From Sipunculus nudus (Eukaryota; Annelida; Sipuncula; Golfingiida; Sipunculidae), in contig CM049306.1 of the NCBI GenBank assembly GCA_026874595.1, positions 77,145,142 to 77,209,141 of the forward strand: a stretch of DNA of 64,000 bases. Direction: 5' to 3'. Under the pieces are notes generated by a model, which saw only the letters and a program-made list of their open reading frames with translations, was not told the origin of the DNA and made no database searches. Positions 1-13,824 of the stretch are shown here, piece after piece. Positions within the stretch are counted from its first letter, which is position 1, and every line of letters starts with the position of its first letter. A program made the position numbers and the translations under genes.

Positions 1-925
1 GTCAATATCTTATGAGCAGCGTGTCAATGCCCTGTATGCAGTATCTCAGTACCCAATGAGCAGTGTGTCAATGCCCTGTAAGCAGTATCTCAGTACCCAA
101 TGAGCAGTGTGTCAATGCCCTTTGAGCAGTGTGTCAATGCCCTATGAGGGTTGTGCCAATGCCCTATGAGCAGTATGTTAATGCCCTATGAGCGTTGTGT
201 CAATGCCTTATGAGCAGTGTGTCAATATCCCATGAGCAGTGTCAATATCCTATGAGCAGTGTGCCAATTTCCTAAGAGCAGTGTGTCAGTGCAAATGAGC
301 AGTGTGTCAATATTCTATGAGCAGTGTGTCAATATCTCATGTGCAGTGTGTGTATATCCTATGAGCAGTGTGTCAATATCCTATGAGCAGTGTGTATATA
401 TCCTATGAACAGTCTGTCAATGTCCAATGAGCAGTGTATCAATATTCTATGAGCAGTGTGTCAATATCCAATTAGCTTTGTGTCAATATCCTATGAGCAG
501 TGTGTATATATCCTATGAGCAGTGTGTATATATCCTATGAGCAGTGTGTCAATGTCCAATGAGCAGTGTATTAATATTCTATGAGCAGTATGTCAATATC
601 CAATTAGCATGGTGTCACTATCCTATGAGCAGTGTGTCAATGTCCAATGAGCAGTGTATCAATATTCTATGAGCAGTGTGTCAATATCCAATTAGCTTAG
701 TGTCAATATCCTATGAGCAGTGTGTATATATCCTATGAGCAGTGTGTCAATGTCCAATGAGCAGTGTATTAATATTCTATGAGCAGTGTGTCAATATCCA
801 ATTAGCATGGTGTCAATATCCTATGAGCAGTGTGTCAATATCCTATGAGCAGTGTGTCAATGTCCAATGAGCAATGTGTCAAATTGCTAAAAGCAGTGTG
901 TCTATATCCTTTGAGCAGTGTTGCA
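1..925. repeat. 22-bp minisatellite array, left block
   Basis: Tandem degenerate units of about 22 bp with core GAGCAGTGTGTCAATATCC, interspersed with units ending in ATGTCC, ATTAGC or TATATATCC. The array starts at or before the window edge and decays near 925. Units mostly share the GTCAAT variant, unlike the GTGAAT variant dominating the block from 1210. No coding frame persists. It lies downstream of the last visible lipoxygenase exon, so it is probably intronic or 3' flanking. Confidence 0.95.
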
Positions 926-1205
926 GAAATTTACATACTGATTATGAGCCATTCAGACCTTGATCATCATAGCAGATCACAATAAGTTAGACTCGGTGTC
1001 CATTTCAAATACTTAAGGCGATATAATTTTTTTAATATATTCGGCAAGCCCTTATCTCTGTTTTATCTGCGAACAAATCAGGAAATGCTTAGTCATAGGG
1101 CTGCAAACATATGCACTTCTTAGAGAAAATATTTGATATCTGTGACAATTAACATAGATTCTCAAAAAAATATATGAAATCTACGGATAAATTTGTGTGT
1201 GAACG
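926..1205. other. Unique spacer between minisatellite blocks
   Basis: About 280 bp of AT-rich non-repetitive sequence separating the two minisatellite blocks. I looked for a lipoxygenase C-terminal exon on the minus strand here and found none. Confidence 0.6.
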
Positions 1206-4200
1206 CCGAAACAGCAGTGTGTGAATGCACTATGAGCAGTGCGTAAATACCCTATGAGCAATGTGTGAATGCACTATGAGCGGTGTGTGAATGCACTGTG
1301 AGCAATATTTAAATGCCCTATGAGCAGTGTGTGAAAGCACAAGAGCAGTGTGTGAATGCCCTATGAGCAGAGTGTGACTGCCGAAACAGCAGTGTATAAA
1401 TGCACTATTAGCAGTGTATGAATGCCCTAAGAGCAGTGTGTGAATGCCCTATGATCAGTATGTGAATTCACTATGAGCAGTGTGTGAATGCTCAATGAGC
1501 AGTGTATGAATGCACCATGAGCAGTGTGTGAATGCACTATGAGCAGTTTGTGAATGTACTATGTGCAATGTGTGGATGCCCTATGAGCAGTGTGTCAATG
1601 CATTATAAGCAGTATGTGAATGCCCTATGAGAAGAATGTGAATGCCCTATAAGCAGTGTATGAATGCACTATGAGCAATATTTGAATGCTCTATGAGCAG
1701 AATGAGAATGCCCTATGAGCAGTGTGTGAATGCACTATGAGCAATGTGTGAATGCACTATGAGCAGTATGTGAATGCCCTTTGGGCAGTATATGAATGAA
1801 CCATTAGCAGTGTGTGAATACCCTATGAGCAATGTCCTTTGAGCAGTGTGTGAATGCATTATGAGCAGTATTTGAATACCCTATAAGCAGTTTGTGAATG
1901 CCCTATGAGCAGTGTATGAATGCACTATGAGCAATATTTGAATGCACTAGAGCAGTGTGTGAATGCCCTATGAGCAGTGTGTGAATGCACTATGAGCAGT
2001 ATGTCAATGCCCTATAAGCAGTGTGTGAATGCCCTATGAGCAGTGTGTAAATGCACTATGAGCAGTGTGTGAATGCACTATTAGCAGTATGTGAATGCAC
2101 TATGAGCAGTGTGTCAATATTCTATTTTAATGTAGCAGTGTGTTAATGCAGTATGAGCAATATGTGAATGTTCTTTGAGCAGTATTTGAATGCCCTAAGA
2201 GCAGTGTGTCAGTGCACTATGAGCAATGTGTGAATGCCCTATGAGCAGTATGTCAATGCCCTATGAGCAGTGTATCAATGCATTATGAGCAGTATATGAA
2301 TGCCCTATAAGCAGTATGTGAATGCCCTATGAGCAGTGTGTGAATGCACCATGAGCAATATTTGAATGCTCTATGAGCAGTGTGTGAATTCCCTATAAGC
2401 AGTGTGTGAATGCCGAAACAGCAGTGTATAAATGCACTATTAGCAGTGTATGAATGCCCTAAGAGCAGTGTGTGAATGCCCTATGATCAGTGTGTGAATG
2501 AATTATGAGCAGTGTGTGAATGCCCTATGAGCAGTATGTGAATTCACTATGAGCAGTGTGTGAATGCTCAATGAGCAGTGTATGAATGCACCATGTGCAG
2601 TGTGTGAATGCACTATGAGCAGTTTGTGAATGTACTATATGCAATGTGTGGATGCCCTATGAGCAGTGTGTCAATGCATTATAAGCAGTATGTAAATGCC
2701 CTATGAGAAGAATGTGAATGCCCTATAAGCAGTGTATGAATGCACTATGAGCAGTATGTGAATACCCTAAGGGCAGTGTGTGAATGCCCTATGCGCAGTG
2801 TGTGAATGCACTATGAGCAATGTGTAAATGCACTATGAGCAGTATGTGAATGCCCTTTGGGCAGTATATGAATGAACCATTAGCAGTGTGTGAATACCCT
2901 ATGAGCAATGTCCTTTGAGCAGTGTGTGAATGCATTATGAGCAGTATTTGAATACCCTATAAGCAGTTTGTGAATGCCCTATGAGCAGTGTATGAATGCA
3001 CTATGAGCAATATTTGAATGCACTAGAGCAGTGTGTGAATGCACTATGAGCAGTGTGTGAATGCACTATGAGCAGTATGTCAATGCCCTATAAGCAGTGT
3101 GTGAATGCCCTATGAGCAGTGTGTCAGTGCACTATGAGCAATGTGTGAATGCCCTATGAGCAGTATGTCAATGCCCTATGAGCAGTGTATCAATGCATTA
3201 TGAGCAGTATATGAATGCCCTATAAGCAGTATGTGAATGCCCTATGAGCAGTGTGTGAATGCACCATGAGCAATATTTGAATGCTCTATGAGCAGTGTGT
3301 GAATTCCCTATAAGCAGTGTGTGAATGCCGAAACAGCAGTGTATAAATGCACTATTAGCAGTGTATGAATGCCCTAAGAGCAGTGTGTGAATGCCCTATG
3401 ATCAGTGTGTGAATGAATTATGAGCAGTGTGTGAATGCCCTATGAGCAGTATGTGAATTCACTATGAGCAGTGTGTGAATGCTCAATGAGCAGTGTATGA
3501 ATGCACCATGAGCAGTGTGTGGATGCACTATGAGCAGTTTGTGAATGTACTATGTGCAATGTGTGGATGCCCTATGAGCAGTGTGTCAATGCATTATAAG
3601 CAGTATGTGAATGCCCTATGAGAAGAATGTGAATGCCCTATGAGCAGTGTATGAATGCACTATGAGCAATATTTGAATGCTCTATGAGCAGAATGAGAAT
3701 GCCGTATGAGCAGTGTGTGAATGCACTATGAGCAATGTGTGAATGCACTATGAGCAGTATGTGAATGCCCTTTGGGCAGTATATGAATGAACCATTAGCA
3801 GTGTGTGAATACCCTATGAGCAATGTGTTAATGCCCTTTGGTCAGTGTGTGAATGCATTATGAGCAGTATTTGAATGCCCTATAAGCAGTTTGTGAATGC
3901 CCTATGAGCAGTGTATGAATGCACTATGAGCAATATTTGAATGCACTAGAGCAGTGTGTGAATGCACTATGAGCAGTGTGTGAATGCACTATGAGCAGTA
4001 TGTCAATGCCCTATAAGCAGTGTGTGAATGCCCTATGAGCATTGTGTAAATGCACTATGAGCAGTATGTGAATGCACTATTAGCAGTATGTGAATGCACT
4101 ATGAGCAGTGTGTCAATATTCTATTTTAATGTAGCAGTGTGTTAATGCAGTATGAGCAATATGTGAATGTTCTTTGAGCAGTATTTGAATGCCCTAAGAG

Positions 4201-6330
4201 CAGTGTGTCAGTGCACTATGAGCAACGTGTGAATGCCCTATGAGCAGTATGTCAATACCCTATGAGCAGTGTATCAATGCATCATGAGCAGTATATGAAT
4301 GCCCTATTAGCAGTATGTGAATTCCCTATGAGCAGTATGTGAATACACTATGAGCAGTGTGTCAATATTCTATTTTAATGTAGCAGTGTGTTAATGCATT
4401 ATGAGCAATATGTGAATGTCCTTTGAGCAGTATTTGAAAGCCCTAAGAGCAGTGTGTCAGTGCACTATGAGCAATATTTGAAGACTCTATGAGCAGTGTG
4501 TGAATGCCCTATGAGCAGTGTATCAATGCATTATGAGCAGTATATGAATGCCCTATAAGCAGTATGTGAATGCCCTATGAGCAGTGTGTGAACGCACTAT
4601 GAGCAGTGTGTAAATGCACTATGAGCAGTATATGAATGCCCTATAAGCAGTATGTGAATGCCCTATGAGCCGTGTGTGAATGCACCATGATCAATATTTG
4701 AATGCTCTATGAGCAGTGTGTGAATACCCTATGAGCAGTGTATCAATGCATTATGAGTAGTATATGAATGCCCTATAAGCAGTATGTGAATGCCCTGTGA
4801 GCAGTGTGTGAATGAACTATGAGCAGTGTGTGAATGCCCTATAAGCAGTGTGTGAATGCCCTATGAGCAGTGTTTGAATGCACTATGAGCAGTGTGGGAA
4901 TGCACTATTAGCAGTATGTGAATGCACTATGAGCAGTGTGTCAATATTCTATTTTAATGTAGCAGTGTGTTAATGCATTATGAGCAATATGTGAATTTCC
5001 TTTGAGCAGTATTTGAATACCCTAAGAGCAGTGTGTCAGTGCACTATGAGCAATGTGTGAATGCCCTATGAGCAGTATGTCAATGCCCTATGAGCAGTGT
5101 ATCAATGCATTATGAGCAGTATATGAATGCCCTATGGGCAGTTTGTGAATGCCCTATGAGCAGTGTGTGAATGCACCATGAGCAATATTTAAATGCTCTA
5201 TGAGCAGTGTGTGAATGCCCTATGAGCAGTGTTTGAATGCACTATGAGCAGTATGTGAATGCCCTATAAGCAGTGTGTGAATGCCCCATGAGCAGTGTGT
5301 AAATGCACTATGAGCAGTGTGTGAATGCACTATTAGCAGTATGTGAATGCACTATGAGCAGTGTGTCAATATTCTATTTTAATGTAGCAGTGTGTTAATG
5401 CATTATGAGCAATATGTGAATGTCCTTTGAGCAGTATTTGAAAGCCCTAGGAGCAGTATGTCAGTGCACTATGAGCAATGTGTGAATGCCCTATGAGCAG
5501 TATGTCAATGCCCTAAGAGCAGTGTGTCAGTGCATTATGAGCAGCATATGAATGCCCTATAAGCAATATGTGAATGCCCTATGAGCAGTATGTGAATGCA
5601 CCATGAGCAATATTTGAATGCTCTATGAGCAGTGTGTGAATGCCCTATGAGCAGTGTTTGAATGCACTATGAGCAGTATGTGAATGCCCTGTAAGCAGTG
5701 TGTGAATGCACTATGAGCAGTGTGTGAATGCCCTATGAACAGTACTTAAATTCACTATGAGCAGTGTGTGGCTGCACTATGAGCAGTGTATGAATGCACC
5801 ATGAGCAGTATGTGAATGCCCTAAGAGCAATGTGTGAATGCCCTATGAGCAGTGTGTGAATGCACTATGAGCAGTGTATGAATGCACTATGAGCAGGGTG
5901 TGAATGCACTATGAGCAGTGTATGAATGCACCATGAGCAGTATGTGAATGCCATATGTGCAGTGTGTGAATGCCCCAAGAGCAGTGTGTAAATGCCTTAT
6001 TAGCAGTGTGTCAGTGCCCTATGAGCCGTGTGTCAGTGTCCTATGACCAGTGTGTCAATGGCCTGTAACTAAGCAGTGTGTCAATGCCCTATGAACAGTG
6101 TGCCAATGCCCTATGAGCGTTGTGTCAATGCCATATGGGCATAGTGTCAATATCCTATAAGCAATGTGCCAATTCCCTTTGAGCAGTGTTTCAATATTCT
6201 ATTTCTATGTAGCAGTGTTTGATTACACTATGGGCAGTATGTGAATGCCCTATGAGCATTGTATGAATGCCCTATGTGCAGTGTGTTAATGCCCCTTGAG
6301 CAGTGTGTGAATGAACTTTGAGCAGGGTGT
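1206..6330. repeat. 22-bp minisatellite with higher-order repeats
   Basis: About 230 tandem units of 22 bp with core GAGCAGTGTGTGAATGC followed by CCTAT or ACTAT. Higher-order structure is visible: the marker CCGAAACAGCAGTGTATAAA recurs at 1381, 2413 and 3328 within long near-identical blocks, and a second marker, TTCTATTTTAATGTAGCAG, recurs near 2112, 4107, 4364, 4937 and 5368. This indicates recent block duplications of roughly 0.9-1.0 kb on top of the 22-bp period. Short open frames on both strands are translations of the repeat, not genes. Confidence 0.95.
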
Positions 6331-6723
6331 TTATTCACCCACTGCTCAAAGGGCATTCGCACACGTCTCATATTGGGTTACCGATGACTAGCAATGGGGC
6401 ATTCGCACAGGCATTTTCCTGTAATGAGCTCAAAGTGGTCACACAACTTCACTTTGTATGTTCAGGAAAACTCATTATAAGTGTGCAAAAACATGTACAG
6501 GTGTGTTTGTGTAATGGTGTGTGTGATAATGTGTGCATGTGTGTTGACGTGTGTGTTAGTGTGGCAACGAATAATTGTCTATTGGATAATAAACGCAGTA
6601 AAATATTGGTTTCTCTGTTTATATTCAGCGAGTTTACATTTTTAGTTTCTCAAAAAGGTGACATTCACATTCAACATAGGCCTATTATTCCCTCATTTGA
6701 TAATAAAACATTACATGGCATAC
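6331..6723. other. Spacer between minisatellite and last visible lipoxygenase exon
   Basis: AT-rich sequence with a short GTGTG-rich stretch near 6480-6560. On the minus strand this is intron directly after the GT donor of the lipoxygenase exon ending at 6724. A plus-strand open frame of about 160 codons crosses it, but it overlaps the real exon antisense and resembles no family. Confidence 0.5.
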
Positions 6724-6897
6724 TTTTGATTTGGGCGGACTTCCACTGCACATGGATGGGTAATTCTGGGGATATCCAGCTTCGTCATAAACCCCGAAGT
6801 TGACAGCGGCGTGCTGGACACTGCAAGTGAAGATGATGCACGTGCACACCAGTACAATGTCGTCTATCGTCTCAAATCTCCCGTCATTTGGGAATCC
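6724..6897 (-). CDS. Lipoxygenase exon 13 (third His and Asn iron ligands)
   Basis: 58 codons starting GFPNDGRFETIDDIV and containing IIFTCSVQHAAVNFG, with iron ligands His542 and Asn546. It ends at SPPKSK before a GTATGC donor. This is the last exon seen; the C-terminal exon is not in the window. Confidence 0.93.
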
Positions 6898-7212
6898 CTT
6901 GTAAATATAATTGGGAAATTAAAGTGAGTGTTAAAATATAAAAATGGAACATGTTCACATCAAATTCATTATTGTGCGCTCACATTTGCAATAAGGTAAG
7001 ATCGAATGAGATATGTCCCCGGAACTGTATTTTTTAATTGGTCATTAAGAAACTTTCAGAGGTAGTAAATCACGAATTCCACATTCATGATTACTGAATT
7101 AAATTGTTTGCAATAACAAAATTTTTTTCTCAAATTCTCAATGTTTGTGAGTTATTCTGATTTGAATATTTAAAGTGCTACAAAAGTATCGAAGGTTTCG
7201 TGGATCTTAATG

Positions 7213-7292
<80 letters not shown>

Positions 7293-10200
7293 CTGAGTAT
7301 TAGACGAGTTGAAACATTTTATTACTACTCTTACTTCACGCCTAAGGTATAAATTGTGTTTACACTCCCACGATCGTCAGGTAACTCGCCTGAGTGTATA
7401 CGCCATCTTTACGGAGTGTATACACCATCTTTACGGAATGTAAACACCATCTTTACGGAATGTATACACCATCTTTACGGACAGTATACACCATCTTTAC
7501 GGAGTGTATACACCATCTTTACGGAGTGTATACACCATCTTTACCCGTTAAAACTCAAGAGTTGTATCAAAATGCTTCAACGTATTAAATACTCAGTAAA
7601 CATGTTCTACTCAGCTGTATTGAACACTTTTACAAATCGACTATATTACGTAAACACTACAGGGTGATTTATGGTCTGTGTGTGCACCGTATGCCAAGCC
7701 GGTGCGCAAAAAGTCCTGTTTCCCTCCCCATTCTGTTAATCCTGGCTTTGTTATTGTTATAACAAAGATATTGTTATTTATCAACATGTAGCAAGCTTTT
7801 CAAACAAGGAAAGAGGGACACTATGTAACACTATGTAATCCAGTATTTTTTCTCGATTGTCAAAATCGGTCAGGGGAAGGTGATGGCATCTCGGGCTTCA
7901 TAATGTTATATATTATCCTTTAGCCCCCCCCCCCCCCCAAATATGGTTCTCGGGCATTTAACCCCCCCCCTACCCTCACTACCCCCCCTCCCCCCCCCCC
8001 TCTCCCGGCGCAACAAAAATGTTTATTTTAATTTTCATCTTACGAGACAATACAGTAACACAATTTTGATAAGATTTCCTTTCTTAAGAAGTGCCTTTAC
8101 TTCTTAAGCAAAAAAGTTCTGTTATTTTCATGCTTTCTCTGATCATATGACATTTTTATCGAAGCATACAAAAGAGGTAAAACAAAATCGCCCGCCCGCA
8201 CTTTGCCTGAGAAAAATCCCTTTTTTAAGGCCTTATTTAAAAACAAGTAGCAAGCTTTTTAAACAAGAAGAAAAAAAAGTGACTTTATGTATCCCAGAAC
8301 GATTTCTTGGTTGTCAAAATCAGTCAGGGGAAGCTAGGGGACGGCATCACGGGCTTCATAATGTCATAAGGGGCGGATCCAGGATTTAGGAAAGGGGGGG
8401 GGGGGGGGGTTCCAACCCAGGAGGACTAATGAAAACCCTAAAAAAAGGTCCCCAGGTCTGGAAAAGGACGGGGGTCCAGGCCGCGAAATTTTGTCCGAAA
8501 GCCTTAAAAAACGTTGTTTCTGATGAAAAAGGGGATCCGCTTCTGATTATACATTACCCTTAACAACCGATTAATTAATATTTTTGTTTGCTTACCTTTC
8601 TTCTCTCTTAGTATAACTTCTAAGGGTCTTTTTATGGATTTGTGTGTATGTGTGTGTTTGATTAGAAGAAAAGCACTGCATGTCTGATTGCTTTTGTTAT
8701 AATCCATACATCCTTTTTGGACAAGCGTGAAAAAAAGGAGGGCATACGTTCGAACACATAATAAGGCGATTTGCCATTAAAACAAATAGACATATAAGCA
8801 CAGACAATATTCAGTCTACTTCTGCACGCGGAGTTATTTTCGCCGATTTATAGTTCAGATGACTGTAAAACATCTCAGATTTAACCCTCAGGTATTGTCC
8901 GTCGTTGCCTCTGGCAATTTCAAAAGCGCTCCGTGGTCTATTTGACTACCCATCCGCCTTTAGAACATGGTTAACTCTTCCTTAGAGTAATTAAAATTAA
9001 ATGTTTTAATTGTCGTCCTACATTGACGCTACGTTACCTTATGCCTGCAAAACAATATTTTCCTCGTAACTGTTTATGCAAATCAAAAAGTATCAACACT
9101 TTATATATAAAATGTTTTTTTAATATGCATGTATATATTTTCACAATTAGGCCACAATAACTTTATATGCATCACCTAGATGACCCTTAGTAGTGTTTAA
9201 AATTATGCTGAGTGTTCTAGTGTATGGGAGAAATAATCTCGTTTTTGTTATAAACAGATCCGACAAAACTATGACGTAATCACATCTGTACATGAACGAT
9301 ATTTTAAATCATGCCGTTACCTTAAGGCCAACCCCATTCTGAGACAACGGTCTGGTAAGTTCCTCCGCCCACGCCTGCAACTCGTAATCGTCGGCAATGG
9401 CTTTTGGATCGGCTGCAAAATAAGAATATGATTAACGGGACCTTTTCCGTTACAAATTATTACTTATCTGACATTTTCCTAGCGTTTTTCACTTTTTCAC
9501 ATTTCCGACAGCCATGGCATAGCAACCGGGGACGCGCTTTCTGATTGGTTGATATGTTTACTTAAGGATTCTTCAGATGGTGACACCGCTGACGTAACAA
9601 CGGATCAACCAATCACGCATGGACTACAAATTTAGCCCAAATCCGATGTGCCATGGCTGTCGTACCTAACGACGGGTGCTTCTTGTCTGCCTTTCTCAAA
9701 TAATAAGTTATCATATTAAGGATCATATAGTGTGAAAAACGCTAAGTAAATACCAGGTTATAATAGTTATATGGAAATAACCGGAAAAGTAACAAATTTA
9801 ACCGAAATCTACACTAATAGCAATTCAAGCTCACACAATCCGCAGAATCGGACTCACAGGAGCACGAATCGGTTGGTTAGGGTTTGTGTGCGTCACAATC
9901 TGTCACCCACAATGCCCCAGGACTTTTAAATATACCAGCGGCGTAGTTGTAAATGTAGGGAACTTAGAAATGTAGTTTGTTCAAATATGTTGGACAAGAA
10001 TTGTTTAAAGGCAAACTGCATAAACATTGGTGTTTTTGTGGCATGACTTCACGGAATAAGTAATGTTTTTTAAACATGTGAAATCTAAACAGGTGTTTCC
10101 TTGAAATGCAATAATTTTTTATTTTGAAGTTTGGCAGCCGAGACAAGTAGGCCCGGTCGTCTCAAACTGCCGAATTGGAAGATTTTCGTCTGAAAATAAA

Positions 10201-11042
10201 TGACCTCTGTCGTTACTCACTGTAGTATATGCTGACAATACCAGCGACGTATTTCTGTATTGCGTTGTAGTACAACATGGCGTCATCTCGGTAACCGTAG
10301 TGCGGCAGAACATCCTCTGACAGCACCTGCAATTAAAGTACAGTGGAATCTGTCTGAAAGACCACCTAACTAATAAGAACACCTGTGTATTAAGACCACC
10401 CTTGAGTGAACCGCAAACATTCACATTGGACATAACGGATCTGTAAAATACGACCGTCTGTTAATTAAGACCACTTCTAGCCAGTCCGTCGGGTGGTCTT
10501 ATTACACAAGTTTTACTGTACATTATTAAACTGTTTTGTGTAATGTTATAGTAAGGTGTCTGATATGTTTAAGGGTAAATAAAAATTATGCATTATACTT
10601 TCTCACCCACTATTGAAAGACTTTAGCTTTACCTTGAAAGAATATCATTAATAAAGCTATATATTAACAGTCTAATATTATACTTTACTCCGTATTTTAC
10701 GTACCCCGCGCTCTTTCAGACAGTTCGGCAGAGTCCCCTCCACGTCCAGTCTCCACGTTACAAATCTTAAATGGAAAAAACACATTTTTCACTTTCATTT
10801 TATGAATACTGTAAAAACATTAAAAGACAAAACGATAGAATGCTTAAAGTAAACAGTAACTCATGTATCAGATATGTATTAAAACTATAAAAACTATTTA
10901 AAAGTTTTTTTTGTGGTATGTTATTCTTAACTCTTATCTTAGGAATAATGTAAATGAAATAAAAGGCTTATAAAGGATTGCTTTATATCATTCCTGTAAA
11001 ATTTTATCTATATAAGAAATTATCTTATATATATAAACATGT

Positions 11043-11108
<66 letters not shown>

Positions 11109-13764
11109 CACTGAGATATTTTCATACATTACTTTTAGAATCTTCCTTCCTCAAAAACCATTAATATAATAACTTAAGTTCAGATTTATTAGTATATACA
11201 GTATATAATCGATGATGTACTTGACAGTTTCCAAGAGGCATAATTAAAATTATTATAAGTCATATAACTACTGTCTACATTTGTGTTCCATACGACATGT
11301 GTATGATGTTCATGGTCATTCAAAATGATTTATAACCGATCTATTATTGCTGGTCCATCAAGGTGAAAAGCTTGATACATTTTATAATACTTATTTTTCA
11401 TATTTTTTATTTCCAATTTATAAATCTTATTTTCTATACAGTTAAGGGGGCGGGGTGATTACATTGATCAACCACCCCTAGAGTACCTTCTAAAAACATG
11501 GGGGATAATAATCCCCGCCATCAACTCCCAATCCCAATATGGGGAGATTATATACTGACGCCCCTGTGGCAAGAGGACGTGTTTCGGTCAAGTTTAGAGC
11601 GAACCCACGCCCAATTTATGGTATGATTAAGGCGCTCATACGGGTGAAGTATGTTTGAGTGCAAGATGTAACCATGCCACAATTTCTAACGAATACATAT
11701 AATAACAAATATGTAGATAAACAATATTAACTCTAACAGTGATAAGTATTGTAAGTAATATATCCTTAACAACCGGACTTGCCCTACGATGGATCACATT
11801 GTTTTGTTTAAATATAAAACCTCTTAGCAGCTCATGTGTCACAGTCAGAACCGTATGAATACTTGAATAAGTACGTGTGTTCTAAGCTGTACGTTACAAA
11901 GTTTTGAAAACTTATTCCGTATTACATGTTGCTTACAAGGATCATCATCATGTAAAATAAGCTGAACGCTATAACAATTAATTCTGAACATACAAACCTT
12001 TGTCTGAGGAGTTCATAAAAACCATCCCTGCCTACTGCGAAGACCGCCTCCACCCAACCATCATCGGCAAGAAGTTCCCCTAAACCTAACCTACAGAAAA
12101 ACAAGGATAAACACGGTGTTCGGTTATTCCGGTTGGCACCCACAGCTTTTACGACCCCGCTTTTTAATTTTAAAATTTTAGTTCATAAAAACCATCCTTG
12201 CCTACTGCGAAGACCGCCTCCACCCAACCATCATCGGCAAGAAGTTCCCCTAAACCTAACCTATAGAAAAACAAGGATAAACACGGTGTTCGGTTATTCC
12301 GGTTGGCACCCACAGCTTTTACGACCCCGCTTTTTAATTTTAAAATTTTAGTTCATAAAAACCATCCTTGCCTACTGCGAAGACCGCCTCCACCCAACCA
12401 TCATCGGCAAGAAGTTCCCCTAAACCTAACCTATAGAAAAACAAGGATAAACACGGTGTTCGGTTATTCCGGTTGGCACCCACAGCTTTTACGACCCCGC
12501 TTTTTAATTTTAAAATTTTAGTTCATAAAAACCATCCTTGCCTACTGCGAAGACCGCCTCCACCCAACCATCATCGGCAAGAAGTTCCCCTAAACCTAAC
12601 CTATAGAAAAACAAGGATAAACACGGTGTTCGGTTATTCCGGTTGGCATCCACAGCTTTTACGACCCCGCTTTTTAATTTTAAAATTTTAGTTCATAAAA
12701 ACCATCCTTGCCTACTGCGAAGACCGCCTCCACCCAACCATCATCGGCAAGAAGTTCCCCTACAGCTAACCTACAGAAAAACAAGGATAAACACGGTGTT
12801 CGGTTATTCCGGTTGGCACCCACAGGTTACGACCGGTTACGACCCCGCTTTTTACAGCCCATAGTATAAAATTTCGACCAGCAAACAAAAGCTGTCCTGG
12901 CGTTGGGACAGGTCGGCGCTGCGAAAATGGTCCTCTCAGGCAACCTCCGCGCAGAATAAGGTCTATTGTGCAAAAAGAAAAAAAAAAACCCTCACGGCAG
13001 TGACGGATTTTTAAGTGTTTGACCTGATATTTGACCCAGTCACCGCCTCACTCGGATGATCAGTATAAGTAAAATAACATGTGACTCTCGATCCCTTGGA
13101 AGTCATGTCTTTTGTCAGCATGCAATAATGGTTAATTCCCCAATTCATGCAGGTAATCCTTTTGCATAATCATCGTGCATTTCTTTCTTCAACAATTCTG
13201 GAACCAGTTGTATCGCGTAAACTATCCAAGGAAGCACGTGCGTAAGTTCTGTTAATATTTATAATACCGCTTCACAGATATATTACCTCGCAAAAAAGAC
13301 CCACGGGTTTATCAATATACAAAATATGCTTCACAGACAAATACCTTTTGTTAGCTAAATCTGGAATGGATGTTGTTGAAGCATAATCTTTACTTGATCC
13401 ATTAATCTACGCTTCTCAGGCGAAATGGCGCAAAAGCGTGCTGTGCGTACAAATGTGTGCATGAGATCTACCCTGGACTCTCATAGACAGATCTCATGTC
13501 AACCTCCGCATAGTGTCAAGATCTATTGAAACGATGACCTAGGACCCTGTAGGCGATCGTTCGACCAACACTGAACTTCAGCGGCCTTGACTGACATTGA
13601 CCGAGGTTGTCGGGGAAACCACTGTATAGATTCCCAGAATAAACATACGGTTATCAGTTGTGGATCCAGGAATTCGAGAAGGGGGCCGCTAAAAGTGGGT
13701 TGGCAGTTGATGTTTATTGTGAAAATGAAAACTAAATTATGCATTTAATTTTTCGTTTTGTAAA

Positions 13765-13824
<60 letters not shown>

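Noticed and set aside
1..6330. CRISPR-like appearance of regularly spaced short repeats
   Set aside because: The units are contiguous tandem repeats with no unique spacers, in a eukaryotic sequence.
6318..6803. 161-codon plus-strand open frame
   Set aside because: It runs antisense through the lipoxygenase exon at 6724-6897 and resembles no protein; its 5' part is minisatellite.
12133..12864. Four near-identical plus-strand 72-73 codon frames
   Set aside because: They are antisense translations of the 170-bp lipoxygenase exon repeat; the minus-strand frame carries the homology and splice sites.
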